DNA of 64,000 bases from Streptosporangium canum (GTDB lineage: Bacteria > Actinomycetota > Actinomycetes > Streptosporangiales > Streptosporangiaceae). Location: positions 124,001-188,000 of the forward strand of contig NZ_FOQY01000012.1 of assembly GCF_900113865.1 (NCBI RefSeq), written 5' to 3'. Positions 7,672 to 17,154 of the stretch are shown here, piece by piece; within the stretch, counting starts at the first letter, position 1, and each line of letters opens with the position of its first letter. Position numbers and translations under genes: made by a program. The notes under the pieces are model-generated. The model did not search any database. It was not told the origin of the DNA and was given only the letters and a program-made list of their open reading frames with translations.

Positions 7672-10194
7672 TCACTGCGGCAGGACGACCGCGAGCGGGG
7701 ACACTCCGGCGGTGCGCAGCGCGCCCGGGAGCCTGCCCGCCCAGGGGTGCTCGTGCAGGCCGAGGCCGCCGGGGTTGGCGACCGTGAACCGGACCGCGCC
7801 GCCGGTGGCGGCCTGCTCGGCCCAGGTGGCCCCGAAGCCGTTCAGGGCCGTGCGGACCTTGTCCCCGTCGGCGGCGGGGACCGTGAGGCGGATCGGCGAC
7901 TCCCGGTCCGGGATGGCCGCCGCGGCACGGGAGGCGTCGGGCGCGGGGACGAGCGCCCGCGCCCGGGTGGCGGGCAGGTCGGCGGTGATCGCGTTGGCGA
8001 CGATCTTCGCCGTGCCGTCGGTGAAGGCGCGGAAGTTCGGCTCCGCGGCGAACAGCACCGCGTGGCCGCTGCCCACCGGCTCGTCCACCACGGCCGCCGT
8101 CCCGCCGAGCTCCCCGGCGCCCAGCGCGAAGCCGGACAGGAACCAGTCGGGCGAGTCCGCCGCCGGGTAGGACGCCACCACGTGCGCGGGGTCGGCGGCC
8201 CGCATCACCAGGTCGTAGGCGTAGAACTGCATGACGCTCGACCCGACGCCCTCGCTCAGCGGCCCTCCGGCCACGGTGGTCCGCAGGAGCGAGCCGGGCA
8301 CGTCGGAGGAGGGCTCGGCCAGCGTCACGCCGGAGACTCCCGCCAGCGCGGCGAGCTGGGCGCCGCCCGACCAGCCGACGTACCGGCCGCCCCGGCCGAC
8401 CCAGTCCTTCAGCGCGGTGCGGCCCGCCTCACCGAGGGCGGTCGCGGCCGCGTTGGCCGGGCCGTCCGGCACCAGCAGCACGTCGACGTCGCCGAGCTTG
8501 CCCGCGGCGACGTCGGCCGGGACGAGCACCTGGTAGGGCAGCTTCCAGTCGCGGTCCAGGCGGTGGCGGAGCCAGCCGCTGGACTCGCCGGCGTTCTGCG
8601 CAGCGCTCGCCATCTGCAGCACGCCGACCCTGCGCGGGGTGGTGAGCCGGGTCGAGGGGGCGTCCACCGGCCGGACCGGGGTGGCGGCGGGCAGCAGCAC
8701 CTGGCCGGAGGAGCCGCCGGAGACGTTGCCCAGCAGCGGCAGGCTCCAGGCGGTCACGTCGTAGAAGTAGGGGAACGGGGTGTAGGTGTCCTCGTTCAGC
8801 ATGCCCTGGATCCAGTGCTTCTGGCCCTGGGCCAGCGGGATCCAGTAGGTGCCCCGGGGCAGGGTGGTGCGCGCCTCGGGCCTGCCGTACGCCTTGAAGT
8901 CCTTGACCGTCAGCGGCCTGGCCAGTTTGTACACCTGGACGTCCATGCGCTGCAGGCGACGGACGACGAGGTCGGTCTCGGCCTTCTTGGCCGGGTCGTC
9001 GGCGCGCAGGAAGTAGTGGCGCACCCTGCGGTCGGGCACCTGGGTGATGACCTCGTTGCCCGGGTTGTAGACCTGGTTCGGCTCCAGCCGGCCTTCGAGG
9101 CCCTGCTTCAGTGCGTCGGCGTACATGCCGTGCCAGGTGGTGAGGATCTCGGTCTTCCTGGCCGCCGCCGCCGACAGGGAGACCCACTGGGTGAGCCACT
9201 GCTCGAAGGTCCGGGCGGCGATCGGCGAGGCGTTGCCCTTCTCGAAGGTCATGCCCGCCGCGTTGAAGCCGGTCGTCGGGACCGTGTCGCCGTAGCCCAT
9301 GTAGAACATGTCGTAGACGTCGCGGTTGAAGAACGGGATCCCGCGCCGGGTGAACTCGCCGATCATCGCGGCGCCGTAGGTGTTGTTGATCCAGTCGACG
9401 GCCGGCTCGGCGATGTCGTGGTAGATCGGGTCGGCGTTCGGCGGGAAGAAGTATTCGGTGCCGCCCATCTCGTGGGCGTCGATGAAGAGCTGCGGCGGAT
9501 ACTTCCGCATGAGCTCGATCTTGCCGTCGGTCTCCGGCTGGGTGCGGGCGAACCAGTCGCGGTTCATGTCGAAGGCGTAGGCGTTGCGCCGGGTGTCGGC
9601 CTCGCGGCCGTCGGGGTTCTGCGTCGGCAGGATCACCACGACGGCGTTGTCCAGGATGCGGCCGGCCGCGCAGTCGTCCCGTCCGGCCAGGTCGTAGAGG
9701 GTCTTGAGGGCGGCGTCGGTGCCGCTCTCCTCTCCGCCGTGCACGTTTCCGGCGACCCAGAGGATCGCGGGCGTGTTCCTGGCGAGGGCCCTGGCCGCGG
9801 GGGCGGGGGTGAGCGGGTCGCGCAGCAGTTTGATCGAGGTCTCGATCGCGCGCAGGTTGCGGATGTTGCGCGGGGTGCCGACGATCGCGTACTTCAGCGC
9901 GCGTCCCTCGGCGCTGGTGGCCAGCGTGCCGGAGGTGACCCGGTCGCTGGCCCGGTCGATCGCGGTCAGCAGGGTGTCGGACTCCGCCGTGGTGACCTCG
10001 CGTTCGCCGAGGTCGAAGCCGAGCACGCTCTTGGGCGTGGGCACCTTGCCGTGGTAGACGGGGGTGGTCCGGGTGGCGTCGCAGGTGGTGGTGGGGGATG
10101 TGACCGGGGCGGGCTCCGCCTGAGCGGCCCCGGCGGGAAGGGCGATGGCGACGGCCATGACGGCCGGTGCGATCACCTTGAGGCGGTTCACCAT
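7672..10194 (-). CDS. Secreted M14-family zinc carboxypeptidase
   Basis: An 840-residue protein with a Sec signal peptide (residues 1-26, cleavage after AGAAQA). The M14 domain spans about residues 60-340, with zinc ligands His152 and Glu155 in HGGEESG and His241 in IDAHEMGG. It also shows the substrate-site pattern QNPDGR at 192-197, NRDW at 211-214, and a candidate catalytic Glu318 in MTFEKG. Residues 500-840 form a second region with a class I glutamine-amidotransferase-like stretch (VDVLLVPDG, GGRYVGWSGGAQLAAL). Large M14 proteins of this architecture are common in actinomycetes and probably trim extracellular peptides. Confidence 0.88.
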   Translation of the reverse strand: MVNRLKVIAPAVMAVAIALPAGAAQAEPAPVTSPTTTCDATRTTPVYHGKVPTPKSVLGFDLGEREVTTAESDTLLTAIDRASDRVTSGTLATSAEGRALKYAIVGTPRNIRNLRAIETSIKLLRDPLTPAPAARALARNTPAILWVAGNVHGGEESGTDAALKTLYDLAGRDDCAAGRILDNAVVVILPTQNPDGREADTRRNAYAFDMNRDWFARTQPETDGKIELMRKYPPQLFIDAHEMGGTEYFFPPNADPIYHDIAEPAVDWINNTYGAAMIGEFTRRGIPFFNRDVYDMFYMGYGDTVPTTGFNAAGMTFEKGNASPIAARTFEQWLTQWVSLSAAAARKTEILTTWHGMYADALKQGLEGRLEPNQVYNPGNEVITQVPDRRVRHYFLRADDPAKKAETDLVVRRLQRMDVQVYKLARPLTVKDFKAYGRPEARTTLPRGTYWIPLAQGQKHWIQGMLNEDTYTPFPYFYDVTAWSLPLLGNVSGGSSGQVLLPAATPVRPVDAPSTRLTTPRRVGVLQMASAAQNAGESSGWLRHRLDRDWKLPYQVLVPADVAAGKLGDVDVLLVPDGPANAAATALGEAGRTALKDWVGRGGRYVGWSGGAQLAALAGVSGVTLAEPSSDVPGSLLRTTVAGGPLSEGVGSSVMQFYAYDLVMRAADPAHVVASYPAADSPDWFLSGFALGAGELGGTAAVVDEPVGSGHAVLFAAEPNFRAFTDGTAKIVANAITADLPATRARALVPAPDASRAAAAIPDRESPIRLTVPAADGDKVRTALNGFGATWAEQAATGGAVRFTVANPGGLGLHEHPWAGRLPGALRTAGVSPLAVVLPQ

Positions 10195-10454
10195 GTGATC
10201 ACGCTGTCATCTGGGACGAATGACAACAAGATATGAAATTTTACACTTGTGTTACGGGTGAGGCTTCAAGGGCACAGCGCAGAGGTCAGCAGGGTCATGG
10301 CCGCCTGATGAGGGTCCCCGGAGAACGGGGTGATCGACAATGTGACCTGGCGCGAACCGTCGGCCGAGCCGGCCTGGTGATGCCGACCATTGGGCGCGAT
10401 GACGCGCTGACAGCGGCGGGGGCGTTCCGCCGGAAGCCTGTTCCGTGGATCGGC

Positions 10455-11363
10455 TCAGTCAGGGCTGTGATCGTTGATGGGACGAGGGCCGATCTGGCGC
10501 GCTGCTCGGGCGAAGGCGCGAATGAGCGGGCTCTCCGCCCCGGTGCGCCAGACGAGTACCCATTCGGTCAGCGGGGCGTCCAGGATCGGCAGCAGGACGA
10601 TGCCGGGGTGGGTGTAGTAGCGCGCCACATGCGCGTTGAGCGGGCACATGCCCTGCCCGGAGGCGACGAGGGCGAGAACCTCGTGAAAGGTCTTGGCGGC
10701 GGGACCGCGAGGTACGGGGCGTCCGCTCGGCGTGTGAGCGGGCGCCATGGCCTCGATCCAGTAGTCCGGCGGCCCTGCCGCGGGAGCGATGGTGGGGTGG
10801 TCGCCGAAGTCCTCCATCGAGGCCGCCTCCTTGACGGCCATCGGATGGTCGGCCGCGATCGCGAGCACGCGGCCCTCGGTCAGTGTGACGGGGCCGACAG
10901 TCATGCCGGGTTCGCGGACGGGCGACCACATCAGTTGCATGTCGACGGCATTTTCGCGCAGGGGGGTGAAGGCGTCGGCGAAATGGAACTCCTGGAGCTG
11001 GACGTCGCAGTTGAGATGGCGGGCGCGGAACGCGTCGATCACCGGGCGCAGTTCGTTCCCCAGCGCGCCCATGACACCCAGCCGGAGTGTCCCACTCGCT
11101 CCGAGGCCCGAGGCGGTCGCGCGGGCGAGGCCGGCCTGGATCAGGTCGTATCCCTGCCGGAGGTCGTCGCGTAGCCGGCAGCCGATCGGGGTCAGGGTCA
11201 CCGTACGGCTGGTGCGGTCGAACAGGGCGGCGCCGATGCGTCGCTCCTGTCTTTTGATCGACTGGCTGACCCGCGCCGAGGACACGTGCAACCGCTCGGC
11301 GGTCCGGCCGAAGTGCAGCTCCTCGGCCAAAGTCAGGAAGATCTCGATGTCCCGAAACTCCAT
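10455..11363 (-). CDS. LysR-family transcriptional regulator
   Basis: About 302 residues from the chosen ATG, which gives the usual LysR opening MEFRDIEIFLTLAEELHFGR. An ATG 54 bases upstream is possible but would add an atypical tail. The helix-turn-helix is at residues 18-37 (AERLHVSSARVSQSIKRQER), followed by a linker helix and a periplasmic-binding-like effector domain (about residues 90-300). It is divergent from the cupin/DUF2871 pair, and the gap holds a T-N11-A LysR box, so it very likely controls that pair and itself. The effector is unknown. Confidence 0.88.
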   Translation of the reverse strand: MEFRDIEIFLTLAEELHFGRTAERLHVSSARVSQSIKRQERRIGAALFDRTSRTVTLTPIGCRLRDDLRQGYDLIQAGLARATASGLGASGTLRLGVMGALGNELRPVIDAFRARHLNCDVQLQEFHFADAFTPLRENAVDMQLMWSPVREPGMTVGPVTLTEGRVLAIAADHPMAVKEAASMEDFGDHPTIAPAAGPPDYWIEAMAPAHTPSGRPVPRGPAAKTFHEVLALVASGQGMCPLNAHVARYYTHPGIVLLPILDAPLTEWVLVWRTGAESPLIRAFARAARQIGPRPINDHSPD

Positions 11364-11384
11364 GAACGCCCATATTTCGTTAAG

Positions 11385-11429
11385 TGCCAGGTTACGGAAC
11401 GCTACCTGATCTGGCATTGATCCCGATCA
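11385..11429. promoter_or_regulatory. LysR box between LysR gene and cupin gene
   Basis: CAGGT-N11-ACCTG (11388-11408) is a classical T-N11-A LysR box. It is nested in a wider inverted repeat TGCCAG/CTGGCA (11385-11390 and 11411-11416). Next to it lies TGATC-CC-GATCA (11418-11429). The site is 25 bases from the LysR start and about 80 bases from the cupin start, the normal geometry for a divergent LysR target. Confidence 0.65.
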
Positions 11430-11496
11430 GGGTGATGCCCGACGCTGGGGGCTGCCTGAAAACACCTTTTCGGCTTGCTTTGTAAGGAAACCGCAG

Positions 11497-11994
11497 ATGT
11501 CCCTGATCGTTCCGGACTTCGACGAGTCCGTGATCGTCCGCTCCGCCGAGGCCGAAGTGATCGGCCGGGCCCCGACCACCATCCGGCTGCTGGCCGACAG
11601 CGGCTCCACCGGCGGCGCTCTGTCCGCGCAGCGGGTCACCCTGCTCAACGGCGCCGACGGCGCCAAGCCGCACCACCACGCGGGCTCGGCGGAGCTGTTC
11701 TACCTGCTGGAGGGCACCGCCCAGCTGCTGTCCGGCGACCAGGTCGTCACCGCCGAACGCGGCGACCTGGTCATCGTGCCGCCCGGCCTGGCGCACGCCT
11801 TCGCGGCCGCCCCGGGTGAGGACGCCGACATCCTCATCGTCATCACCCCCGGCGTCGAGCGGTTCGAATACTTCCGCCACCTGGAGCGCGTCGCCTACGG
11901 CAAGGTGCCGCCGGAGAGCCTGCTGGAGGTCCAGGAGCTCTACGACACCTACTTCCGGGACAGCGCCGCCTGGAAGGACCGTCCTTCGGCATGA
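11497..11994 (+). CDS. Cupin-domain protein
   Basis: A 165-residue single-domain cupin. Motif 1 is present as KPHHHAGSAELFYLLEG near residues 53-69, with the HxH metal ligands and a downstream Glu. Motif 2 is PPGLAHAFA near 94-102. AAGGAAA precedes the ATG. The function could be a small dioxygenase or isomerase, or a sensor protein; nothing in the sequence decides. Its stop overlaps the next start by 4 bases (ATGA), and a LysR regulator is divergent. Confidence 0.85.
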   Translation: MSLIVPDFDESVIVRSAEAEVIGRAPTTIRLLADSGSTGGALSAQRVTLLNGADGAKPHHHAGSAELFYLLEGTAQLLSGDQVVTAERGDLVIVPPGLAHAFAAAPGEDADILIVITPGVERFEYFRHLERVAYGKVPPESLLEVQELYDTYFRDSAAWKDRPSA

Positions 11995-12401
11995 GGAAGA
12001 TCCTTCACACGGCCCACATCTACATGATCGTCGGTGTGGTCAGCGGCCTGTACTACCGCGAGATCACCAAACTGAACGACTTCACCGGCGACACTCAGCT
12101 CGGGGTCGTGCACACGCACCTGCTCACGCTCGGGATGTTGTTCTTCCTCATCGTGCTGATGCTGGAAAAGACCTTCACCCTGACCGCCGGCAAGCTCTTC
12201 ACCTGGTTCTTCTGGGTCTACAACGCGGGCCTGGCGCTGACCGTGCTCATGATGACCGTCCACGGCACCCAGACCGTGCTCGGCGTCCAGACGAGTCCAG
12301 TGATCTCCGGTATCGCCGGACTCGGCCACATCCTGCTGACCGTCGGCCTGATCCTGCTGTTCACCGACCTGGGCAAGCGGCTCCCGGCCAAGACCGGCTG
12401 A
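11991..12401 (+). CDS. DUF2871 integral membrane protein
   Basis: A 136-residue protein with four predicted transmembrane helices, near residues 5-22, 43-62, 72-93 and 108-125. Conserved histidines lie at helix ends (AHIYMIVGVVSGLYYRE, VVHTHLLTLGMLFFL, HILLTVGLILLF). The pattern matches DUF2871, whose function is unknown; the histidines resemble those of haem/copper membrane proteins, but this is only a resemblance. Coupled to the cupin gene and convergent with an SDR gene 8 bases away. Confidence 0.85.
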   Translation: MRKILHTAHIYMIVGVVSGLYYREITKLNDFTGDTQLGVVHTHLLTLGMLFFLIVLMLEKTFTLTAGKLFTWFFWVYNAGLALTVLMMTVHGTQTVLGVQTSPVISGIAGLGHILLTVGLILLFTDLGKRLPAKTG

Positions 12402-12409
12402 CCGGGACC

Positions 12410-13192
12410 CTAGGACGTCGTCCCGTGGGCGGAGATGCCGCCGTCCACCGGGATGATCGCCCCGGTCACGTAGGCGCCGGCCCGTGACGACAGGAAGATC
12501 GCGGTTCCCGCCATGTCCTCCGGAGTGCCGATCCGGCCCAGCGGCACGTGGGACTCGATCGCCGAGCGGGTGGCCGGGTCGTCGAGCGCGAAGGCCATCA
12601 TCTTCGACTCGAACGGGCCCGGCGCGATGGCGTTGACCGTGATCGACTCCCGGGCCAGCCGCTGGGACAGGTGCCGGGTGAGCATGTGCACGGCGGCCTT
12701 GGCGGCCGAGTAGGCGTAGTTCTCCATGGAGGGCACCCGGATCCCGTCGATCGACCCGATGTTGATCACTCTGGCCGGGTCGCCGGGGCTCGCGGCGGCG
12801 CGCAGCAGCGGCAGGAACCGCTGGGTCAGGTGGAACACGCCCTTGACGTTGATCCCCCAGAGCTTGTCGAAGGCGTGCCCGGGATAGTCCTCCAGCGGTG
12901 CGCCCCAGGTCGCTCCGGCGTTGTTGACCAGCACGTCCAGCCGTGACTCCCGCGCGGTGACGGCGTCGACGAGCGCGCAGACGCCCTCCTCGGTCGACAG
13001 GTCGGCCGGCACGGCCACGCATCCCAGCTCGGCCGCGGTCTTGCCGACCTCGGCGGCCTTGCGCGAGGAGATGTAGACCGTCGCCCCGGCCGCCACGAAC
13101 CCGGCCGCGATCATCCGGCCGATCCCGCGCGATCCGCCGGTGACGACGACGGTCTTGCCTTCCACCGAGAACAGAGTCATGTTCCGCAGCAT
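12410..13192 (-). CDS. SDR family oxidoreductase, 3-oxoacyl-ACP/CoA reductase-like
   Basis: A 260-residue classical SDR with TGGSRGIG near residues 19-26, NNAG near 91-94, catalytic Ser in IGSIDG and YSAAK near 162-166. It resembles RhlG/FabG-like reductases. GGAGG lies 6 bases before the ATG at 13192, which supports this start over the internal ATG at 13180. A degenerate TetR-type palindrome lies 27 bases upstream. The substrate is unknown; it could act on acyl-CoA intermediates. Confidence 0.85.
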   Translation of the reverse strand: MLRNMTLFSVEGKTVVVTGGSRGIGRMIAAGFVAAGATVYISSRKAAEVGKTAAELGCVAVPADLSTEEGVCALVDAVTARESRLDVLVNNAGATWGAPLEDYPGHAFDKLWGINVKGVFHLTQRFLPLLRAAASPGDPARVINIGSIDGIRVPSMENYAYSAAKAAVHMLTRHLSQRLARESITVNAIAPGPFESKMMAFALDDPATRSAIESHVPLGRIGTPEDMAGTAIFLSSRAGAYVTGAIIPVDGGISAHGTTS

Positions 13193-13218
13193 GCCGCACC
13201 TCCGGCGACCCGTCCATA

Positions 13219-13234
13219 CCGAGCGGTTGGTTGA
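13219..13234. promoter_or_regulatory. Degenerate TetR-type palindrome upstream of SDR gene
   Basis: CCGAGCGGTTGGTTGA differs at three positions from the CCAAGC-N4-GCTTGG boxes of this window. It is placed correctly, 27 bases before the SDR start. It may be a weak member of the same regulon or the site of another TetR regulator. Confidence 0.3.
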
Positions 13235-13354
13235 AAAATAATGTCATGTAAAGAAACGAGAATGAAACAATCTTCCATCACTCGTTGACATGCCCCGTCT
13301 CTATGGTGTGCCTTCATCTACAACGGTTCACCGGCTCGAAGATGGGGCACCACC

Positions 13355-15208
13355 ATGACGAGAATGGGCGCGCGGCTGGCCGCGCTTGGACTGACGCTGC
13401 TGCTGGCGATACTCCCGGCGACGCAGGCACTGGCCGGAAAGGCGCCCGAACCGGGGACGCAGGCACTGGCCAGACAGGCGCCCGAACCGGGGAAGAAGAC
13501 CGTGCGGCTGGGCGTGACCCAGGCCGTCGACTCGATGAACCCGTTCCTGGCGGTCCGGATAATCTCCTCGTCGATCCACCGCTGGATGTACGGGTTCCTC
13601 ACCGTCCCCGACCCCAAGACCCTGCAGCCCAGCCCCGACCTCGCCGAGTCGTGGGAGACGTCGGACGACAAGCTGACCTGGACCTTCAAGATCCGCGCCA
13701 ACGCCAAGTGGTCGGACGGCAAGCCCGTCACCGCGCAGGACGCGGCGTGGACCTTCAACACGGTCATGACCGTCGACGCGGCCAAGCAGGCCAACGGCCC
13801 GGCGGTGGAGAACTTCGAGAGCGTCACGGCGACCGACGACCGGACCCTGGTCATCAAGACCAGGAAGCCGCAGGCCTCGATGCTGGAGAACCCCATCCCG
13901 ATCGTGCCCAAGCACGTCTGGGAGGCCGTCGGCGACATCGGCAAGTTCGAGAACGACACGTCTCCGGCCGTCGGCGCCGGCCCGTTCATCGTGGCCGAAT
14001 ACAAGAAGGACACCTACGTCAAGCTGAAGGCCAACCCCGGCTACTGGCGCGGCGCCCCCAAGATCGACGAGCTGCACGTCCTGTTCTACGAGAACCCCGA
14101 GGCCGCCAACGCGGGCCTGAAGAAGGGCGAGATCGACCTGATCGGCCGGCTGGCCGCTCCCCAGTTCGAGGCCCTGGCGGGCGACCCGAACATCGTGCAG
14201 TGGAACACCCAGGGCCGCAGGGCCGTCTACCTGCAGCTCAACCACGGCGCGCAGACGATCGACAACAAGCCGGTCGGCGACGGGCACCCCGCGCTGAAGG
14301 ACCCGAAGGTACGGCAGGCCATCCACTACGCGATCGACAAGAAGGCCCTGGCCGACCAGGTGCAGAGCGGTCTGGCCGTGCCGGCCGACGGGTCGATCGT
14401 CCCGCCGATGTACCAGGAGTTCTTCTGGAAGGCCGAGGGCGACGACCTCGTCACCCACGACATCGCCAAGGCCAACGAGATCCTCGACGAGGCCGGCTAC
14501 AAGAAGGGCGCCGACGGCGTCCGGACGACGCCCGACGGCAAGCGCAAGCTGGAGATGCGCTTCAGCATCCACACGGACACGCCCGTCGAGGACAAGATCG
14601 CGCAGTTCCTGACCGGCTGGTTCAAGGAGATCGGCATCCCGCTCTCGACCAGGAAGCTCGACGCCAACAAGTTCACCGAGGAGACCGGCTTCACCGGCCT
14701 GTTCGACATCGCGATCAGCGGCTGGTCGGTCAACCCCGACCCCGAGGAGGTCCTGGCCACCCACCTGTGCAGCCGCAGGCCCACGGCGAGCGGCGAGGGC
14801 GGCGGCACCGAGTCGTTCTACTGCGACCCGGAGTACGAGAAGCTCTACCAGGAGCAGCTGAGCGAGCTCGACCGGCCCAAGCGCGCCGAGATCATCAAGC
14901 TGATGCAGAAGCGCCTCTACACCGACGCCCCGGTCATCGCCGTCTACTACCCGAACAACCTTGAGGGCTACCGCAAGGACCGCATCACCAGCATCACCCC
15001 GATCCCCGAGGACAAGGGCATCCTGTACGGCGGAAGCGGCTACTGGCCCTTCTACTCCCTGGACGCGGTGGCGGCCCCGGCCGGCTCGACCGGCGGCGGC
15101 TCCGGCACCGGCCTCGCCGTGGGCGTCGCCGTGGCCGTGGTGCTCGTCGGCGCGGGCGGGTTCCTCCTGGTCCGGCGGCGTCGCTCCGTAGCGGACGAAC
15201 GCGAGTGA
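13355..15208 (+). CDS. Peptide ABC transporter substrate-binding protein (SBP_bac_5) with C-terminal membrane anchor
   Basis: A 617-residue protein. The Sec-type signal peptide occupies residues 1-28 and lacks a lipobox cysteine. The solute-binding domain spans about residues 48-560 (LGVTQAVDSMNPF, LAESWETSDDKLTWTFKIR, QAIHYAIDKKALADQV). A Gly/Ser linker, a transmembrane helix at about 585-607 and a basic tail (RRRRSVADERE) follow. The protein is therefore anchored at its C-terminus rather than as a lipoprotein. A 36-base tandem duplication falls at the signal-peptide junction. First gene of a five-gene dipeptide/oligopeptide importer operon. Confidence 0.88.
   Translation: MTRMGARLAALGLTLLLAILPATQALAGKAPEPGTQALARQAPEPGKKTVRLGVTQAVDSMNPFLAVRIISSSIHRWMYGFLTVPDPKTLQPSPDLAESWETSDDKLTWTFKIRANAKWSDGKPVTAQDAAWTFNTVMTVDAAKQANGPAVENFESVTATDDRTLVIKTRKPQASMLENPIPIVPKHVWEAVGDIGKFENDTSPAVGAGPFIVAEYKKDTYVKLKANPGYWRGAPKIDELHVLFYENPEAANAGLKKGEIDLIGRLAAPQFEALAGDPNIVQWNTQGRRAVYLQLNHGAQTIDNKPVGDGHPALKDPKVRQAIHYAIDKKALADQVQSGLAVPADGSIVPPMYQEFFWKAEGDDLVTHDIAKANEILDEAGYKKGADGVRTTPDGKRKLEMRFSIHTDTPVEDKIAQFLTGWFKEIGIPLSTRKLDANKFTEETGFTGLFDIAISGWSVNPDPEEVLATHLCSRRPTASGEGGGTESFYCDPEYEKLYQEQLSELDRPKRAEIIKLMQKRLYTDAPVIAVYYPNNLEGYRKDRITSITPIPEDKGILYGGSGYWPFYSLDAVAAPAGSTGGGSGTGLAVGVAVAVVLVGAGGFLLVRRRRSVADERE
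13421..13492 (+). repeat. Tandem duplication of 36 bases at the signal-peptide cleavage site
   Basis: Units 13421-13456 and 13457-13492 differ at only three bases. They encode TQALAGKAPEPG followed by TQALARQAPEPG, so the protein contains two successive ALA-type signal peptidase sites. The duplication keeps the frame. Confidence 0.9.
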
Positions 15209-15215
15209 CGTCCCG

Positions 15216-16280
15216 ATGACAGTCCCTCCCGACACCCTCCTCGACCCCGGGCCCGCCGCCGACCCGGCGGCGGGCCCGGGGAAGGGGCGCGGCGCCCGCC
15301 GGCCGGTGCTGCGCTACGCGCTGGCGAAGATCGGCGGGGCCGCGCTCAGCATCGGCATGGTCATCGTCGCGACGTTCTTCCTGTTCCGGCTGATCCCGGG
15401 TGACCCCGCGATCGCCTACACGCGCGACGTGCCGCTCAGCCCCGAGCAGCTCGACCTGCTCCGCCGCCAGATGGGGCTCGACAAACCCCTGACGCAGCAG
15501 TTCCTCGACTTCGTGACGCGGACCCTCCGGCTGGACCTCGGCACCTCCTACGAGTACAAGCGCCCGGTCACCGAGCTCATCGCCGACCGGGTGGGCCCCA
15601 CCCTGGTGCTCGTGGGCACCGGGCTGGTCATCGCGGTCAGCCTGGGCCTGTGGCAGGGCACGAGGGCGGCGTGGAACCACGGCAGCCGGTTCGACCGCTT
15701 CTCCACCGGCCTGTCGCTCGTCCTGTGGTCGGTGCCGACCTTCTGGCTGGGGCTGCTGCTCCTGATGGTCTTCGCCGCCGGGGTGGGGCCCATACCGGGG
15801 ATCTTCCCCACCCGGGGCATGGAGGACGTCGACGCGCCCGGCGGGCCGATGTACCTCCTCCACGTCGCCCACCACCTGGTGCTGCCGTGCCTCACCCTGG
15901 TCGCCGTGGTCTACGCGCAGTACCTGCTGGTCATGCGCTCCTCGCTGCTCGACGAGATCGGCCAGGACTACGTGACCACCGCCAGGGCGAAGGGATTGCG
16001 CGACGACGAGGTGCGGCGGCGTCACGCCGTGCCCAACGCGCTCCTGCCGACCGTCACGCTGGTCTTCATCCACATCGGGTTCGTGGTGGGAGGGGCGGTG
16101 TCGGTGGAGACCGTCTACTCCTGGCCGGGCCTCGGCCTGCTGTTCTACGAGGCGATCAAGGGCCCCGACTTCGCGGTCATGCAGGGGACGTTCATGGTCG
16201 TGTGCACCGCGGTGATCGTCATGAACACGCTGGCCGACGTGGCCTACCACGTCCTGGACCCGAGAGTGAGGTCGGCGTGA
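15216..16280 (+). CDS. Peptide ABC transporter permease, DppB/OppB type
   Basis: A 354-residue protein with about six transmembrane helices. The first helix (GMVIVATFFLFRLIPGDPA) is followed by the DppB family motif and the cytoplasmic coupling loop EIGQDYVTTARAKGLRDDEV near residues 244-263. An unusual Pro/Ala/Gly-rich N-terminal 30 residues precedes the first helix. It starts 7 bases after the binding-protein gene, and its stop overlaps the next start (GTGA). It forms the channel with the following DppC-type permease. Confidence 0.9.
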   Translation: MTVPPDTLLDPGPAADPAAGPGKGRGARRPVLRYALAKIGGAALSIGMVIVATFFLFRLIPGDPAIAYTRDVPLSPEQLDLLRRQMGLDKPLTQQFLDFVTRTLRLDLGTSYEYKRPVTELIADRVGPTLVLVGTGLVIAVSLGLWQGTRAAWNHGSRFDRFSTGLSLVLWSVPTFWLGLLLLMVFAAGVGPIPGIFPTRGMEDVDAPGGPMYLLHVAHHLVLPCLTLVAVVYAQYLLVMRSSLLDEIGQDYVTTARAKGLRDDEVRRRHAVPNALLPTVTLVFIHIGFVVGGAVSVETVYSWPGLGLLFYEAIKGPDFAVMQGTFMVVCTAVIVMNTLADVAYHVLDPRVRSA

Positions 16281-17154
16281 GCGTCACCCGGACCCGCCGC
16301 AGGGCGGCGTTCTCGCGCTTCCGGCGGGAGTACCGCCGGCAGCGGGCCGGACTGTACGGCGCGGCGATCCTCGTCGCGGCCGTCGTCCTGGCCCTCCTCA
16401 CCCCGCTGATCACCGACCCGGCCGGCATGGACGTCACCAAGGCGACGGGCGCCAAGATGTCCCCCCCGAGCCTGGACTTCCCGATGGGCACCGACGAGTC
16501 GGGCCGCTCCGTCCTGCTGATGGTCCTGTGGGGCTCGCGCGTCTCCCTGCTGATCGGCTTCATGTCGGCCCTGCTCAGCATGACCATCGGCACGGTGATG
16601 GGCATCGCGGCGGGGCACTTCCGCGGCTGGGCGTCGGCCGTGCTCATGCGGATCACCGACTGGTTCCTGGTCCTGCCGTCGCTCGTGCTGGCCCTGGTGC
16701 TCGCGGCCATCCTCGGCGGCGGCACCTCCACGATCATCCTGGCGATCGGCGTGACCTCCTGGGCGTCCACGGCGAGGCTGATCAGGGCGCAGACCCTGTC
16801 CGTCGAGGCCAGGCCGTACATCGAACGCTCCAGAGCCCTCGGCGCGGGGCACTGGCACATCATGACCAGGCACGTCCTCCCGAACGTCGCCCCGCTGGTG
16901 CTGGCCAACACGACCCTGCAGGTGGCCAGCGCCATCGTCGCCGAGTCGACCCTGGCCTTCCTCGGCGCGGACTCGGGCAGCGTCTCGTGGGGCGGCATGC
17001 TGCGCGGCTCCTACGACTGGGGAGCCGCCACCTCCGGCGCGTGGTGGTACGTCCTCGCGCCCGGCCTGTGCATCGTCGCGGTCGTCATGGCGTTCACGCT
17101 GTGCGGCCGGGCGCTGGAGGCCGTACTCAACCCACGCCTGCGGGGGGCCTCCCG

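Noticed and set aside
7600-10236. A long open frame (878 codons) opposite the M14 peptidase gene
   Set aside because: It is low-complexity Gly/Arg/Val sequence without motifs, produced by GC3 bias of the real gene on the other strand. The same applies to long frames at 19239-21569, 50417-52657, 55076-57517 and 59384-62008.
13285-13290. TTGACA as -35 box for the first peptide importer
   Set aside because: No acceptable -10 hexamer is found 16-19 bases downstream, so a promoter could not be supported.
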